Shown here: positions 8,772 to 17,841 of the stretch, piece by piece
Layout of the letters: the number at the start of each line of letters is the position of its first letter
Numbering within the stretch: position 1 is the first letter of the stretch
Origin: Endobugula sp965225895
GTDB taxonomy: Bacteria > Pseudomonadota > Gammaproteobacteria > Pseudomonadales > Cellvibrionaceae
DNA: 64,000 nt
Assembly (NCBI GenBank): GCA_965225895.1
Contig: CBDDBR010000011.1
Span: 62,001-126,000 of the forward strand
Reading direction: 5' to 3'
Program-made: the position numbers and the translations under genes
Notes under the pieces: generated by a model
Told to the model about the DNA's origin: nothing
Databases searched by the model: none
What the model saw: the letters and a program-made list of their open reading frames with translations, nothing else

Positions 8772-11417
8772 ATGGCAGATGTAACAGTTAGCGATCTGGC
8801 TAAATTAGTCGGAGCTTCAGTTGATCGATTGCTTGGACAGATGAAAGAGGCAGGCTTGTCTCATAGTTCGGCAGATGCACTTGTTTCTGATGAAGAGAAG
8901 CAAATACTTTTAGCGTTCTTGAAAACCAGTCATGGTGAAGAAACAGCGGCGCCGAAAAAAATCACGTTAAAGCGAAAAACAACAAGCACATTAAAAACGG
9001 GCAGTGGTTCTACACGAAAAACTGTGAATGTTGAAGTACGTAAAAAACGTACATATGTTAAGCGTGATGTAGAAGAGTCTGTTGATGCGCCAGTAGAAGA
9101 AGTGCAGGAAGTGGTAGAGCAGCCAGAAGTGGTTGAAGAAGCGCCAGTAGTGGAAGAGGTGCAAGCAGAAGAACCTGCTAAAGAAGAAGCGCCTACGCCC
9201 GCACCAACCACGTTGCATAAGCGATCAGTATTAGTGGATGATGTTGAATTGAAACGTCAAGCTGCATCAGAAGCGCGACGCGCTGCAGAGGCTGAAGAAA
9301 AAGCACGTCATGAAGAGTTGCTAGCGAAAAAAGCCGCTGAAAAAGTGAAAAAGAAACAAAAAGAAGAGCAGGATCCTAAGCAAAAACAAGCGGCGATTGA
9401 AGCACAAGCACTTAAGTCTCAGCAAGAAGAAGAAAAAGGCAAGCATGGCCGTAAGAAAGATAAAACATCTGGCGGTTTTGCAGAAGAAGATGGCCGTAAA
9501 ACAAAAGTAGTACGTAATAAGGGCGCAGGCTCTAAAAAATCGAGCTCTAAAATTGATCTATCGCGTTTATCCGATGATTACGAAGATGAAACGTCGGTAC
9601 GTCGCCGTGGTGGTCGTCATTCAAAAGCTAACAACCATGGATTTAAAAAACCTACAGTGAAAATGATTCACGAAGTACAAATTCCGGAAATGATTTTAAT
9701 TCCGGATCTTGCCCAGCGCATGAATATCAAAGCCTCTTTATTAATGAAAGAATTAATAAAAATGGGTGTGATGGCAACAATCAATGAGCCTCTCGATCAA
9801 GATTCTGCGCAATTAGTTGTTGAAGAATTAGGGCATACACCAGTACTTGTGAGTGGTAATGCGTTAGAAGAACAGTTGGTTGAAGATTTAGAAACCGTTG
9901 GTGACAAGGTGTCTCGTGCGCCAGTTGTGACAGTAATGGGTCACGTAGATCATGGTAAAACATCACTCCTTGATTACATCCGTAAAGCAAAAGTTGCTGC
10001 AGGCGAAGCGGGTGGTATTACCCAGCATATTGGTGCATACCGTGTTAAAACGGGTCATGGAGAAGTAACCTTTTTAGATACACCTGGGCACGCGGCATTT
10101 ACAGCCATGCGTGCACGTGGAGCGCAATGTACCGATGTAGTTATCTTAGTTGTTGCGGCAGATGATGGCGTTATGCCACAAACGGAAGAAGCTATTCTTC
10201 ATGCCCGTGCAGCCGAAGTACCATTAGTGGTTGCGGTGAATAAGTGTGATAAAGAAAGTGCTGATCCTGAGCGTGTTAAGAACGAATTAGTTGCTAAAGG
10301 TGTGATCCCTGATGATTGGGGTGGTGATACGCAATTTGTAAACGTATCGGCTCACACAGGTGAAGGCATCGAACAATTACTTGACTGTGTATCACTGCAA
10401 GCAGAGCTACAAGAGCTAATTGCAGTAAAAGATGCGGCGGCAAAAGGTGTTGTTGTTGAATCTCGTGTTGATAAAGGTCGTGGTGTTGTTGCCACTGTCT
10501 TAGTGCAAAACGGTACTTTACGTCGTGGTGATATCTTATTAGCAGGACAAAGCTTTGGTCGAGTTCGTGCAATGACGAATGAACTAGGTCAAAAAGTAGA
10601 TGAAGCGGGCCCATCAACGCCTGTTGAATTGTTAGGTTTAGATACTACGCCAGATGCGGGTGATGAGTTTGTTGTCGTACCTGACGAGCGACGTGCTCGT
10701 GAAGTAGCAGAGCATCGTGCTGAACGTGAGCGTCAAGATAAATTGAAGCGTCACCACGCGGCAAAACTTGAAAATATGTTTGCTGATGTGGGTGCAGGAG
10801 AGAAGAAAGTCCTTACCGCTATTGTGAAGACAGATGTGCGAGGCTCTTTAGAAGCAATTCTTGCTGCGCTTGCAGATATTGGTAATGATGAAGTTCAAGT
10901 GAACGTTATTTCTTCTGGTGTAGGTGGTATTACAGGTAATGACATTAACTTAGCCTTAACAACCAATGCTGTTGTGATTGGTTTTAATGTACGTGCTGAT
11001 GGTACTGCAAGAAAACTGGCAGAATCAGAAAGTATTGAAATTCGTTATTACAGTATTATTTATCAGTTGCTAGATGACGTGAAGAGCGCGCTAGAGGGTA
11101 TGTTATCTCCAGAATTACGCGAAGAAATTGTTGGTATCGCAGATGTGCGTGATGTATTTAGCTCACCTAAATTTGGCCAAGTGGCGGGTTGTATGGTGAT
11201 TGAAGGTACGGTATTCCGTAATGAGCCTATTCGTGTATTGCGTGATAGCGTGGTTATTTACGAAGGTGAATTAGAATCACTGCGTCGCTTTAAAGATGAT
11301 GTAAACGAAGTACGTAATGGCGTTGAATGTGGTATTGGTGTTAAAGATTACGACGTAAAAGTGGGTGATCAAATCGAAGTGTACAAAATTACAGAGGTGA
11401 AGCGCGAGCTTGCATAA
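8772..11417 (+). CDS. infB: Translation initiation factor IF-2
   Basis: 881 residues. IF-2 is a GTPase that brings formylmethionyl-tRNA to the 30S subunit and promotes subunit joining. Residues 1-55 form the small IF2-N domain. A long charged Glu/Lys/Ala linker (~60-280) follows, then the second IF2-N region (~300). G1 is GHVDHGKTS near residue 389, G3 DTPGHAAF, and G4 NKCD near 489, with domains II-IV to the end. SD GAGGAAAA precedes the ATG. The stop TAA overlaps the rbfA start (TAATG), indicating translational coupling. Confidence 0.97.
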   Translation: MADVTVSDLAKLVGASVDRLLGQMKEAGLSHSSADALVSDEEKQILLAFLKTSHGEETAAPKKITLKRKTTSTLKTGSGSTRKTVNVEVRKKRTYVKRDVEESVDAPVEEVQEVVEQPEVVEEAPVVEEVQAEEPAKEEAPTPAPTTLHKRSVLVDDVELKRQAASEARRAAEAEEKARHEELLAKKAAEKVKKKQKEEQDPKQKQAAIEAQALKSQQEEEKGKHGRKKDKTSGGFAEEDGRKTKVVRNKGAGSKKSSSKIDLSRLSDDYEDETSVRRRGGRHSKANNHGFKKPTVKMIHEVQIPEMILIPDLAQRMNIKASLLMKELIKMGVMATINEPLDQDSAQLVVEELGHTPVLVSGNALEEQLVEDLETVGDKVSRAPVVTVMGHVDHGKTSLLDYIRKAKVAAGEAGGITQHIGAYRVKTGHGEVTFLDTPGHAAFTAMRARGAQCTDVVILVVAADDGVMPQTEEAILHARAAEVPLVVAVNKCDKESADPERVKNELVAKGVIPDDWGGDTQFVNVSAHTGEGIEQLLDCVSLQAELQELIAVKDAAAKGVVVESRVDKGRGVVATVLVQNGTLRRGDILLAGQSFGRVRAMTNELGQKVDEAGPSTPVELLGLDTTPDAGDEFVVVPDERRAREVAEHRAERERQDKLKRHHAAKLENMFADVGAGEKKVLTAIVKTDVRGSLEAILAALADIGNDEVQVNVISSGVGGITGNDINLALTTNAVVIGFNVRADGTARKLAESESIEIRYYSIIYQLLDDVKSALEGMLSPELREEIVGIADVRDVFSSPKFGQVAGCMVIEGTVFRNEPIRVLRDSVVIYEGELESLRRFKDDVNEVRNGVECGIGVKDYDVKVGDQIEVYKITEVKRELA

Positions 11418-11809
11418 TGGCTAGAGAATTTGCACGTACAGATCGCATCGCCGATGCTATTCAACGTATATTAGCCACGGCGATTGCGCAAGAAGTGCGA
11501 GATCCTCGTGTAGGCATGGTCAATATCAACGATGTTAATGTTACGCGTGATATGGCCTATGCCAAAATATATGTCACTTTTGTAGGTCGAGACTCAGAAG
11601 ACGAATGTATCGCAGCAGCTAAGGCATTAAATCACGCATCGGGTTTTTTACGTGGTGTTGTGGCGAAAGAGCTAGATATTCGAGTGACACCGAAGTTGCA
11701 GTTTTTCTATGATAAAACTTCGGTACAGGGTCAAAAATTATCAAGCCTAATTGATAAAGCCATAGCCGAAGATGAGCAACACGCCTCCGATGGCGATGAA
11801 ACGCATTAA
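11417..11809 (+). CDS. rbfA: 30S ribosome-binding factor RbfA
   Basis: 130 residues. It is a KH-like fold protein needed for late 16S processing and cold adaptation. The sequence begins MAREFARTDRIADAIQRILA and contains the typical DPRVGMVNINDVNVTRDMAYAKIYVTF core (split here as DPRVGMVNI and DMAYAKIYVTF) and the PKLQFFYDKT strand near 95. The start overlaps the infB stop by one base. A polar tail (DEQHASDGDETH) ends the protein. Confidence 0.95.
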   Translation: MAREFARTDRIADAIQRILATAIAQEVRDPRVGMVNINDVNVTRDMAYAKIYVTFVGRDSEDECIAAAKALNHASGFLRGVVAKELDIRVTPKLQFFYDKTSVQGQKLSSLIDKAIAEDEQHASDGDETH

Positions 11810-11826
11810 GTAAATAGAGTATATTT

Positions 11827-12774
11827 GTGGGAAGAAGACCTAAGTGGGGTAGGCCAATAGATGGCGTACTTTTATTGAACAAAGACACAGGCATGACATC
11901 AAACGATGCATTGCAAAAAGCAAAACGTTTGTTCTTTGCGAATAAAGCAGGTCATACAGGAAGCTTAGACCCGTTAGCGACAGGTGTTTTACCGTTGTGT
12001 TTTGGTGAAGCCACAAAATTTTCGCAATATTTATTAGATGCAGATAAAAAATACAGTAGTACGTTTCGCTTAGGTATTACGACAGAAACCGGTGATTGTG
12101 ATGGCGATGTGGTTGCAACGAGTGATGCAAGTCACGTAACCGAAGCCATGATTCTGGACGCATTACCGACATTTCGTGGCGAGATTAGTCAGATACCTTC
12201 CATGTATTCGGCCTTAAAGTATCAAGGCAAGCCACTGTATAAGTGGGCAAGAGAGGGTGTTGAGGTTCCTAGAGAATCTCGCAAAGTGACTATTTTTGAA
12301 TATGAAGTGACCGCTTTTAGAGGCGATCTAGAATATCCAGAGGTCGATGTAGAAGTCTTTTGTAGTAAAGGCACTTATATTCGCTCGTTAGCAGAAGATT
12401 TAGGCAAGTATTTGGGTGTTGGTGCTCATGTGTCTCGTTTGCATCGCCTTATGGCAGGGCCTTTTGAAGAAAAAGACAGTGTTAGCTTACAGACGTTAAT
12501 TGACACTCGTGGTGAAGGTGACGCAGAGTTATTGGATGAACTGTTATTGCCAACCGATTCTCCTGTCGCTAGTTTATCGAAGGTAACGATACTAGATGCT
12601 ATGGGTGAGTACTTTCGACAAGGGCAGGCGGTAATGAGCACAGAGGCCTACCGTTTCGCCGAAGAAGGTGATATGGTTCGCGTTTATCAAGAGAATGGCG
12701 AGTTCTTAGGGTTGGCCGAGCTGATAGAGAGTCAGCTAACACCGAAAAGAGTAGTTGTTAAGACATCTGCATAA
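11827..12774 (+). CDS. truB: tRNA pseudouridine-55 synthase TruB
   Basis: 315 residues. It makes pseudouridine 55 in the T-loop of tRNAs. The catalytic Asp48 is in GHTGSLDPLATGVLPL. The YQGKPLYKWAREG and SKGTYIRSLAEDLG segments bind RNA, and a PUA-like C-terminal domain runs from ~245. The start is GTG, 17 bases after rbfA; the TTG one base before it is out of frame. Same operon. Confidence 0.96.
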   Translation: MGRRPKWGRPIDGVLLLNKDTGMTSNDALQKAKRLFFANKAGHTGSLDPLATGVLPLCFGEATKFSQYLLDADKKYSSTFRLGITTETGDCDGDVVATSDASHVTEAMILDALPTFRGEISQIPSMYSALKYQGKPLYKWAREGVEVPRESRKVTIFEYEVTAFRGDLEYPEVDVEVFCSKGTYIRSLAEDLGKYLGVGAHVSRLHRLMAGPFEEKDSVSLQTLIDTRGEGDAELLDELLLPTDSPVASLSKVTILDAMGEYFRQGQAVMSTEAYRFAEEGDMVRVYQENGEFLGLAELIESQLTPKRVVVKTSA

Positions 12775-12826
12775 TTTCTTGTTATCAACGTCTATAATAG
12801 AGGTTTGTAGCAGCAGATAGAAGAAT

Positions 12827-12860
12827 TTGACCTACCTGTAAATATGCACGGGTAGGTCAA
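12827..12860 (+). promoter_or_regulatory. Inverted repeat in the rpsO leader
   Basis: Perfect 10-bp inverted repeat TTGACCTACC (12827-12836) / GGTAGGTCAA (12851-12860) with a 14-nt loop, 73 bases before the rpsO start. A TATAAT at 12793-12798 lies upstream with no good -35. It is a candidate S15 autoregulatory leader hairpin, since S15 represses its own translation in several bacteria; the structure class is not recognised. Confidence 0.5.
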
Positions 12861-12933
12861 TAAATAAGTGAGGTGAAAAGCGAATGCTTTTATTGAAAGG
12901 CCTTGCTGCATATTAACTAAAGAGGAAAGTACT

Positions 12934-13203
12934 ATGGCACTAAGTGCAGAAGAAAAATCAGCAATTGTTCTAGATAATCAACGTGAAGCTGGCGATACAG
13001 GTTCACCAGAGGTGCAAGTTGCCTTATTGACTGCGAACATTAATAAATTGCAAGGTCACTTTGGCGATCACAAAAAAGATCATCATTCACGTCGTGGCCT
13101 CATTCGCATGGTAAACCAACGTCGTAAGTTGTTGGATTATCTAAAGCGTAAAAATGTTGAGCGTTATGCTAATCTCATTAAGAAATTAGGCTTACGTCGC
13201 TAA
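12934..13203 (+). CDS. rpsO: 30S ribosomal protein S15
   Basis: 89 residues, exactly the usual size. It is a primary 16S-binding protein of the 30S platform. The conserved GDTGSPEVQVALLT and HKKDHHSRRGLIRMVNQRRKLLDYLK segments are present. The ATG is preceded by AGAGGAAAG, a strong ribosome site. It sits between truB and pnp, as in E. coli and Pseudomonas. Confidence 0.98.
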   Translation: MALSAEEKSAIVLDNQREAGDTGSPEVQVALLTANINKLQGHFGDHKKDHHSRRGLIRMVNQRRKLLDYLKRKNVERYANLIKKLGLRR

Positions 13204-13213
13204 GCAAATGATT

Positions 13214-13245
13214 AAAAGTGCCCGCATTTGCGGGCACTTTTATTT
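13214..13245 (+). terminator. Terminator after rpsO
   Basis: The perfect 12-bp stem AAAAGTGCCCGC/GCGGGCACTTTT with an ATTT loop is followed by ATTTT. It lies between rpsO and pnp, where partial termination is known in E. coli. Confidence 0.9.
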
Positions 13246-13358
13246 TCTTCTCGCTATAAATACAGAGCCATGACTTCTTTGGTATTTATCAGAATCATAT
13301 AAATGTAATATAAATAAACGATATTTAAAGAAAATAGAGAACTGAAAGGATAAAATTT

Positions 13359-15548
13359 GTGAATCCAGTAATTAAAACTTTTGAATTTGGTGGCGATACC
13401 GTTACTTTAGAAACGGGTCGCGTAGCGCGTCAAGCAACAGGTGCAGTATTAGTCAGCATCGGTAAAACACAAGTATTATGTACCGTTGTTGGTGCAAAAA
13501 ATGCAGTAGAAGGGCAAGGCTTTTTCCCTTTATCTGTTCATTACATTGAAAAAGCATACGCAGCAGGAAAAATCCCGGGTGGATTTTTTAAACGCGAAGC
13601 GCGTCCTAGCGAAAAAGAAACATTAACATCGCGTCTTATCGACCGTCCTATCCGCCCATTATTTCCAAAAGGTTTCATGAACGAAGTGCAGGTTATCTGT
13701 ATGGTTGTTTCTTCTGAAACTGATGTAGATCCAGATATCGCGGCAATGATCGGTACATCAGCAGCATTGTCTGTTTCTGGCATTCCTTTTAATGGCCCAG
13801 TGGGTGGCGCGCGTGTTGGTTATACGCAAGAGTCGGGTTATATCCTTAACCCAAGCTACTCAGCATTAAAAGAGTCTGAGCTAGACATGGTAGTAGCAGG
13901 TACACAAGATGCTGTACTTATGGTTGAGTCAGAAGCGAGTGAATTACCAGAAGATATTATGTTAGGTGCGGTATTGTTTGCTCACCAAGAATATCAAGCA
14001 GTTGTTCAAGCGATTGCCGATCTAGCCAAAGATGCGGGTAAGCCGCGTTGGGATTGGACAGCGGCAGCCGAGAACGTTGCAGTTAAAACTGCGGTTAGCG
14101 AGCAGTATGGTGCAGCAATTGCTGAAGCATACCGTATTACTGACAAAATGGAGCGTTACGGTAAGTTGAATGAACTACGTGATGCGGCGGTTGAAGCATT
14201 AACAAGCGAAGAAATGACAGCAGATGATATTCAATCTGCCTTTGCTAAATTAGAAAAACAAAGTGTTCGTAGCAGTGTTGTTGCGGGTGAGCCACGTATT
14301 GATGGTCGTGATACGAAGACTGTACGTCCTATCGATGTTGAAGTGGGCGTATTAAACAAAGCACATGGTTCGTCGCTATTTACTCGTGGTGAGACACAAG
14401 CCATCGTTGTTGCTACTTTAGGTAATGCCCGTGATGCACAAATTATTGATGCGTTAGAAGGTGAGCGTCGCGATCCATTTATGTTGCATTACAACTTCCC
14501 TCCTTACTCAGTGGGTGAATGTGGTCGTATGGGCAGCACAGGTCGTCGTGAAATCGGTCATGGCCGTTTAGCACGTCGTGGTATTGCTGCGGTATTACCT
14601 GATCAAGAAGCATTCCCGTACACGATTCGTGTGGTGAGTGAGATTACTGAATCGAATGGTTCAAGTTCTATGGCTTCTGTATGTGGCGCGAGCTTAGCGA
14701 TGATGGATGCAGGTGTACCTCTTAAAGCCCCTGTTGCTGGTATTGCTATGGGTCTTGTTAAAGAAGATAACGGTTTTGCTGTACTGACTGACATCTTAGG
14801 TGACGAAGATCACTTAGGTGATATGGACTTTAAAGTAGCGGGTACTGCAGAAGGTATTACAGCGTTACAAATGGATATCAAGATTGAAGGTATCACCGAA
14901 GAAATTATGGAAATCGCGTTAGAGCAAGCACTACAAGCGCGTTTACATATTCTTGCAGAAATGAATAAAGTGATAGCAACGTCTCGTGAAGAAGTATCAG
15001 ACAATGCCCCACGTTTTGAAACGATCAAAGTAGATCCAGATAAAATTCGTGACATCATTGGTAAAGGCGGTGCAACCATTCGCTCTATTACCGAAGAAAC
15101 AGGTGCTTCTGTTGATATCGATGATAACGGTGTTGTTAAAGTTTATGCAGCAGACGGTGAATCGCTACAAGCAGCCATGAATAAAATTGGTGAAATTACT
15201 GCGGAAGCAGAAATTGGCGCTATTTACGAAGGTGTTGTTGCTCGTATCGTTGATTTTGGTGCGTTCGTTACCTTCTTGCCAGGTAAAGATGGTTTAGTGC
15301 ATATTTCACAAATTGCTGAAGAGCGTGTGAATAAAGTAACGGACTATTTAGAAGAAGGTCAAACAGTTAAGGTGAAGTGTTTAGACGTAGATCAGCGTGG
15401 CCGTATCAAGCTTTCTATTAAAGAAGCAAACGCTGAATTAAACCCGGCGCCAGCAGAAGAAGCTGCGACTACTGAATCGAATGCAGAAGGTGAATTAACA
15501 CCGAATGCGACTATTCAGCTAGAAGCGGAAGATGCTAAAAGCGAATAA
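13359..15548 (+). CDS. pnp: Polyribonucleotide nucleotidyltransferase (PNPase)
   Basis: 729 residues. It is a phosphorolytic 3'-5' exoribonuclease and degradosome partner. Two RNase PH domains (~1-215 and ~310-545; GRDTKTVRPI starts the second, GAFVTFLPGKDGLVHIS is in S1) flank a helical domain. They are followed by KH (~553-610, with IGKGGATIRSITEETGASVDI) and S1 (~620-692) domains and a short acidic tail. The start is GTG at 13359 with GAAAGGA upstream. Confidence 0.97.
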   Translation: MNPVIKTFEFGGDTVTLETGRVARQATGAVLVSIGKTQVLCTVVGAKNAVEGQGFFPLSVHYIEKAYAAGKIPGGFFKREARPSEKETLTSRLIDRPIRPLFPKGFMNEVQVICMVVSSETDVDPDIAAMIGTSAALSVSGIPFNGPVGGARVGYTQESGYILNPSYSALKESELDMVVAGTQDAVLMVESEASELPEDIMLGAVLFAHQEYQAVVQAIADLAKDAGKPRWDWTAAAENVAVKTAVSEQYGAAIAEAYRITDKMERYGKLNELRDAAVEALTSEEMTADDIQSAFAKLEKQSVRSSVVAGEPRIDGRDTKTVRPIDVEVGVLNKAHGSSLFTRGETQAIVVATLGNARDAQIIDALEGERRDPFMLHYNFPPYSVGECGRMGSTGRREIGHGRLARRGIAAVLPDQEAFPYTIRVVSEITESNGSSSMASVCGASLAMMDAGVPLKAPVAGIAMGLVKEDNGFAVLTDILGDEDHLGDMDFKVAGTAEGITALQMDIKIEGITEEIMEIALEQALQARLHILAEMNKVIATSREEVSDNAPRFETIKVDPDKIRDIIGKGGATIRSITEETGASVDIDDNGVVKVYAADGESLQAAMNKIGEITAEAEIGAIYEGVVARIVDFGAFVTFLPGKDGLVHISQIAEERVNKVTDYLEEGQTVKVKCLDVDQRGRIKLSIKEANAELNPAPAEEAATTESNAEGELTPNATIQLEAEDAKSE

Positions 15549-15580
15549 GTGTCACTAATAATCACTTTATGTGATTGAGA

Positions 15581-15608
15581 AAAAGCCGAGCTTGTCTCGG
15601 CTTTTTTG
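15581..15608 (+). terminator. Terminator after pnp
   Basis: The 10-bp stem AAAAGCCGAG/CTCGGCTTTT has a CTTGT loop and is followed by TTG. It ends the rimP-to-pnp operon. Confidence 0.9.
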
Positions 15609-15646
15609 TGCCTGTTACTATTAAATAGACGAAAAAAGTAGGGGTA

Positions 15647-15675
15647 TTGTTATTGCGCAGTGTACTTGCTAGACT
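15647..15675 (+). promoter_or_regulatory. Candidate promoter of the diheme cytochrome / P450 pair
   Basis: TTGTTA (15647-15652), a 17-bp spacer, then TAGACT (15670-15675). It lies about 60 bases before the cytochrome gene and is followed at once by a 17-nt palindrome (15682-15698). Confidence 0.45.
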
Positions 15676-15681
15676 CGCGCC

Positions 15682-15698
15682 ATTCTTTATTAAAGAAT
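15682..15698. promoter_or_regulatory. Palindrome just downstream of the cytochrome promoter
   Basis: ATTCTTTA-T-TAAAGAAT, perfect around one central base. It lies 7-23 bases after the -10 box, the position of an operator or of a 5' mRNA hairpin. The regulator is unknown. Confidence 0.45.
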
Positions 15699-15737
15699 TA
15701 GCATATAAAAACTAATAATGTCAGAGGGAATTTTGTA

Positions 15738-17831
15738 ATGGCTACTTTCTTTCAACGTGTTTTCACAGCACTGTTTTTTCTATTCAAGCATAAGCGATTG
15801 TTGTTAATCACTATCGTTGCTGCTCTTGTTATCGCGTTAGTCATTGGTAAAATTTACCAAGGTTGGGATGATGACCCCGATCGCGGTGCTGTACCTATTG
15901 ATAACGGTATGTTTGGCGAAAATTATTCTACCCCTATTTATTTGGATCAAGGCTGGTCGGCCTCTGATAGCTTGTGGTATTACAACACCACACAGGGTTC
16001 GGCGTTAATGCCATATGACTTTTTTGTTGTATTAGAAAATGCTGCATCAGACGAGTTATTTCGTTCTGATAATAATATAGATCATTACCGTTACCTCCCT
16101 CAAAAACCTACATTTTTTAACCCTGATGGATTCCCTGTCGGTTTTGTGAAAGAAACTTATCGAGGTAAAGATTACATGGGGTATACCTGTGCCGCGTGTC
16201 ATACAGGTCAGGTAAATTATAAGGGTCAAGCCATACGTATCGATGGTGGTCCTGCAATGGCCGACATGGTGGGTTTTTTAAGCGGCTTAGAAAAAGCAAT
16301 GGCAGCAACGCTAAATGACGAAGCAAAGAAAAAGCGTTTTGTTGATAATGTGATTGCTCTTAATAATGATTACTCGAAAGAAGACGATGTTGTTGCGGGC
16401 TTAGATCAATGGATGAAAACTATCCGTTTATACAACACGGTTAATCATAGTCATATTGATTATGGTTATGCGCGTTTAGATGCTTTTGGTCGTATTTATA
16501 ATCGTGTGTTACAGCATATGATTAATAAAGGGCAGCTAAAAAATGCCATGCAAATTGTTACCTCTCCTACAGGTAAGCGCATTTTAACCAATGAGCAAAT
16601 TGATAAAGTATTAGAAGGTATTGGCGAAAATATTATTGTTGATAAGCAATTTGCTCTTGTACTTGATCGTTTGTCGCAAACAGGTGATGGTTATCCTGGA
16701 TTGAATCAGCGTAATGTTTTACGTGTGCTAAAAGGTGTGTTTAATGAAGCGAATGCGCCAGTGAGTTATCCGTTTTTATGGGATATTGCACAATCGGATT
16801 ATGTGCAATGGAATGGTGTAGCCAATAATGCAGGCGTGGGGCCGTTGGGTCGTAACACTGGTGAAGTGATTGGTGTATTTGGTATTTTAGATTGGAGTTC
16901 TCATCAAACAGACGGCTTTAGTTTATCGGCTAAATTAACAGGCCAAGAAAATTTAACGGAGCAAGTAGATTTTACCTCTTCTATTGATCTTACTAACCTT
17001 AGACGTTTAGAGTCACATTTAAAAAGTTTGCAATCGCCACAGTGGCCAGAAAAAATCTTGGGCACGATTGATCATGAAAAAGCAGAGCGTGGCCAAGTTA
17101 TTTACTCGCAATATTGTCAGTCTTGTCATGAAGTAATTGAGCGTAATAACTGGGATCGTAAAGTCGTTGCAAAAATGTCAGATGTTGATTTTATTGGAAC
17201 AGATAAAGCGGCAGCAGTGAATGGTGTTTCTTATACAGGTAAGTCAGGTAATTTAAAGCACACTGTTCAAGGTTTGGATGTGGGTGATGTATTCATTGAA
17301 GAAGACGCACCTGTTATTCAAATTTTAACGTCAGCTACTAAAGGTGTGATTGCAACGCCAGATACCGACAAAATATTTATTCGTCGTTGGTTAGATCGTC
17401 TTTATGATATTGGTGCGTCATTCTTTGATAATGACATGCCTGCCACGATTAAAAGCGGTAACTACAAAGCGGATACTACGTCAGAGCCTTATAATTCTTT
17501 GTTGGCTTATAAAGGCCGCTCTCTGAATGGTATATGGGCAACAGCGCCGTATTTACATAATGGTTCGGTGCCCACATTGTATGATTTGTTACAGCCACAA
17601 GAGCTACGTCCAAGCAGCTTTAAAGTGGGTAGTCGAGAATTTGACCCTGTAAAAGTAGGGTTTCGTTCAGAAGGCTATGATGGCTTTTCATTTACGACAT
17701 TCCGCGTGGGTGATATGAACGGCGGCCATGAATATGGTGCTGGTCGTACACCACAAATGAATGGCACAGTCTTACCTGCGTTAACAGATGAGCAGCGCTG
17801 GGATTTGATTGAATATATTAAGACACTTTAG
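15738..17831 (+). CDS. Membrane-anchored diheme cytochrome c, RoxA / cytochrome-c-peroxidase-like
   Basis: 697 residues. An N-terminal membrane helix (~20-39) with positive residues before it anchors or exports the protein, and the rest is periplasmic. There are two covalent haem sites: Cys151-Ala-Ala-Cys154-His155, and Cys460-Gln-Ser-Cys463-His464. The C-terminal region with YKGRSLNGIWATAPYLHNGS and VGSREFDP is what I know from the large diheme peroxidase-like proteins related to rubber oxygenase RoxA. Family members oxidise or cleave hydrophobic substrates or peroxide; the true substrate here is unknown. The P450 gene follows 10 bases later with its own ribosome site, so the two are co-transcribed. 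The pair is absent from the core pnp neighbourhood of relatives and looks acquired. Confidence 0.8.
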   Translation: MATFFQRVFTALFFLFKHKRLLLITIVAALVIALVIGKIYQGWDDDPDRGAVPIDNGMFGENYSTPIYLDQGWSASDSLWYYNTTQGSALMPYDFFVVLENAASDELFRSDNNIDHYRYLPQKPTFFNPDGFPVGFVKETYRGKDYMGYTCAACHTGQVNYKGQAIRIDGGPAMADMVGFLSGLEKAMAATLNDEAKKKRFVDNVIALNNDYSKEDDVVAGLDQWMKTIRLYNTVNHSHIDYGYARLDAFGRIYNRVLQHMINKGQLKNAMQIVTSPTGKRILTNEQIDKVLEGIGENIIVDKQFALVLDRLSQTGDGYPGLNQRNVLRVLKGVFNEANAPVSYPFLWDIAQSDYVQWNGVANNAGVGPLGRNTGEVIGVFGILDWSSHQTDGFSLSAKLTGQENLTEQVDFTSSIDLTNLRRLESHLKSLQSPQWPEKILGTIDHEKAERGQVIYSQYCQSCHEVIERNNWDRKVVAKMSDVDFIGTDKAAAVNGVSYTGKSGNLKHTVQGLDVGDVFIEEDAPVIQILTSATKGVIATPDTDKIFIRRWLDRLYDIGASFFDNDMPATIKSGNYKADTTSEPYNSLLAYKGRSLNGIWATAPYLHNGSVPTLYDLLQPQELRPSSFKVGSREFDPVKVGFRSEGYDGFSFTTFRVGDMNGGHEYGAGRTPQMNGTVLPALTDEQRWDLIEYIKTL

Positions 17832-17841
17832 GGGTAGGGAT

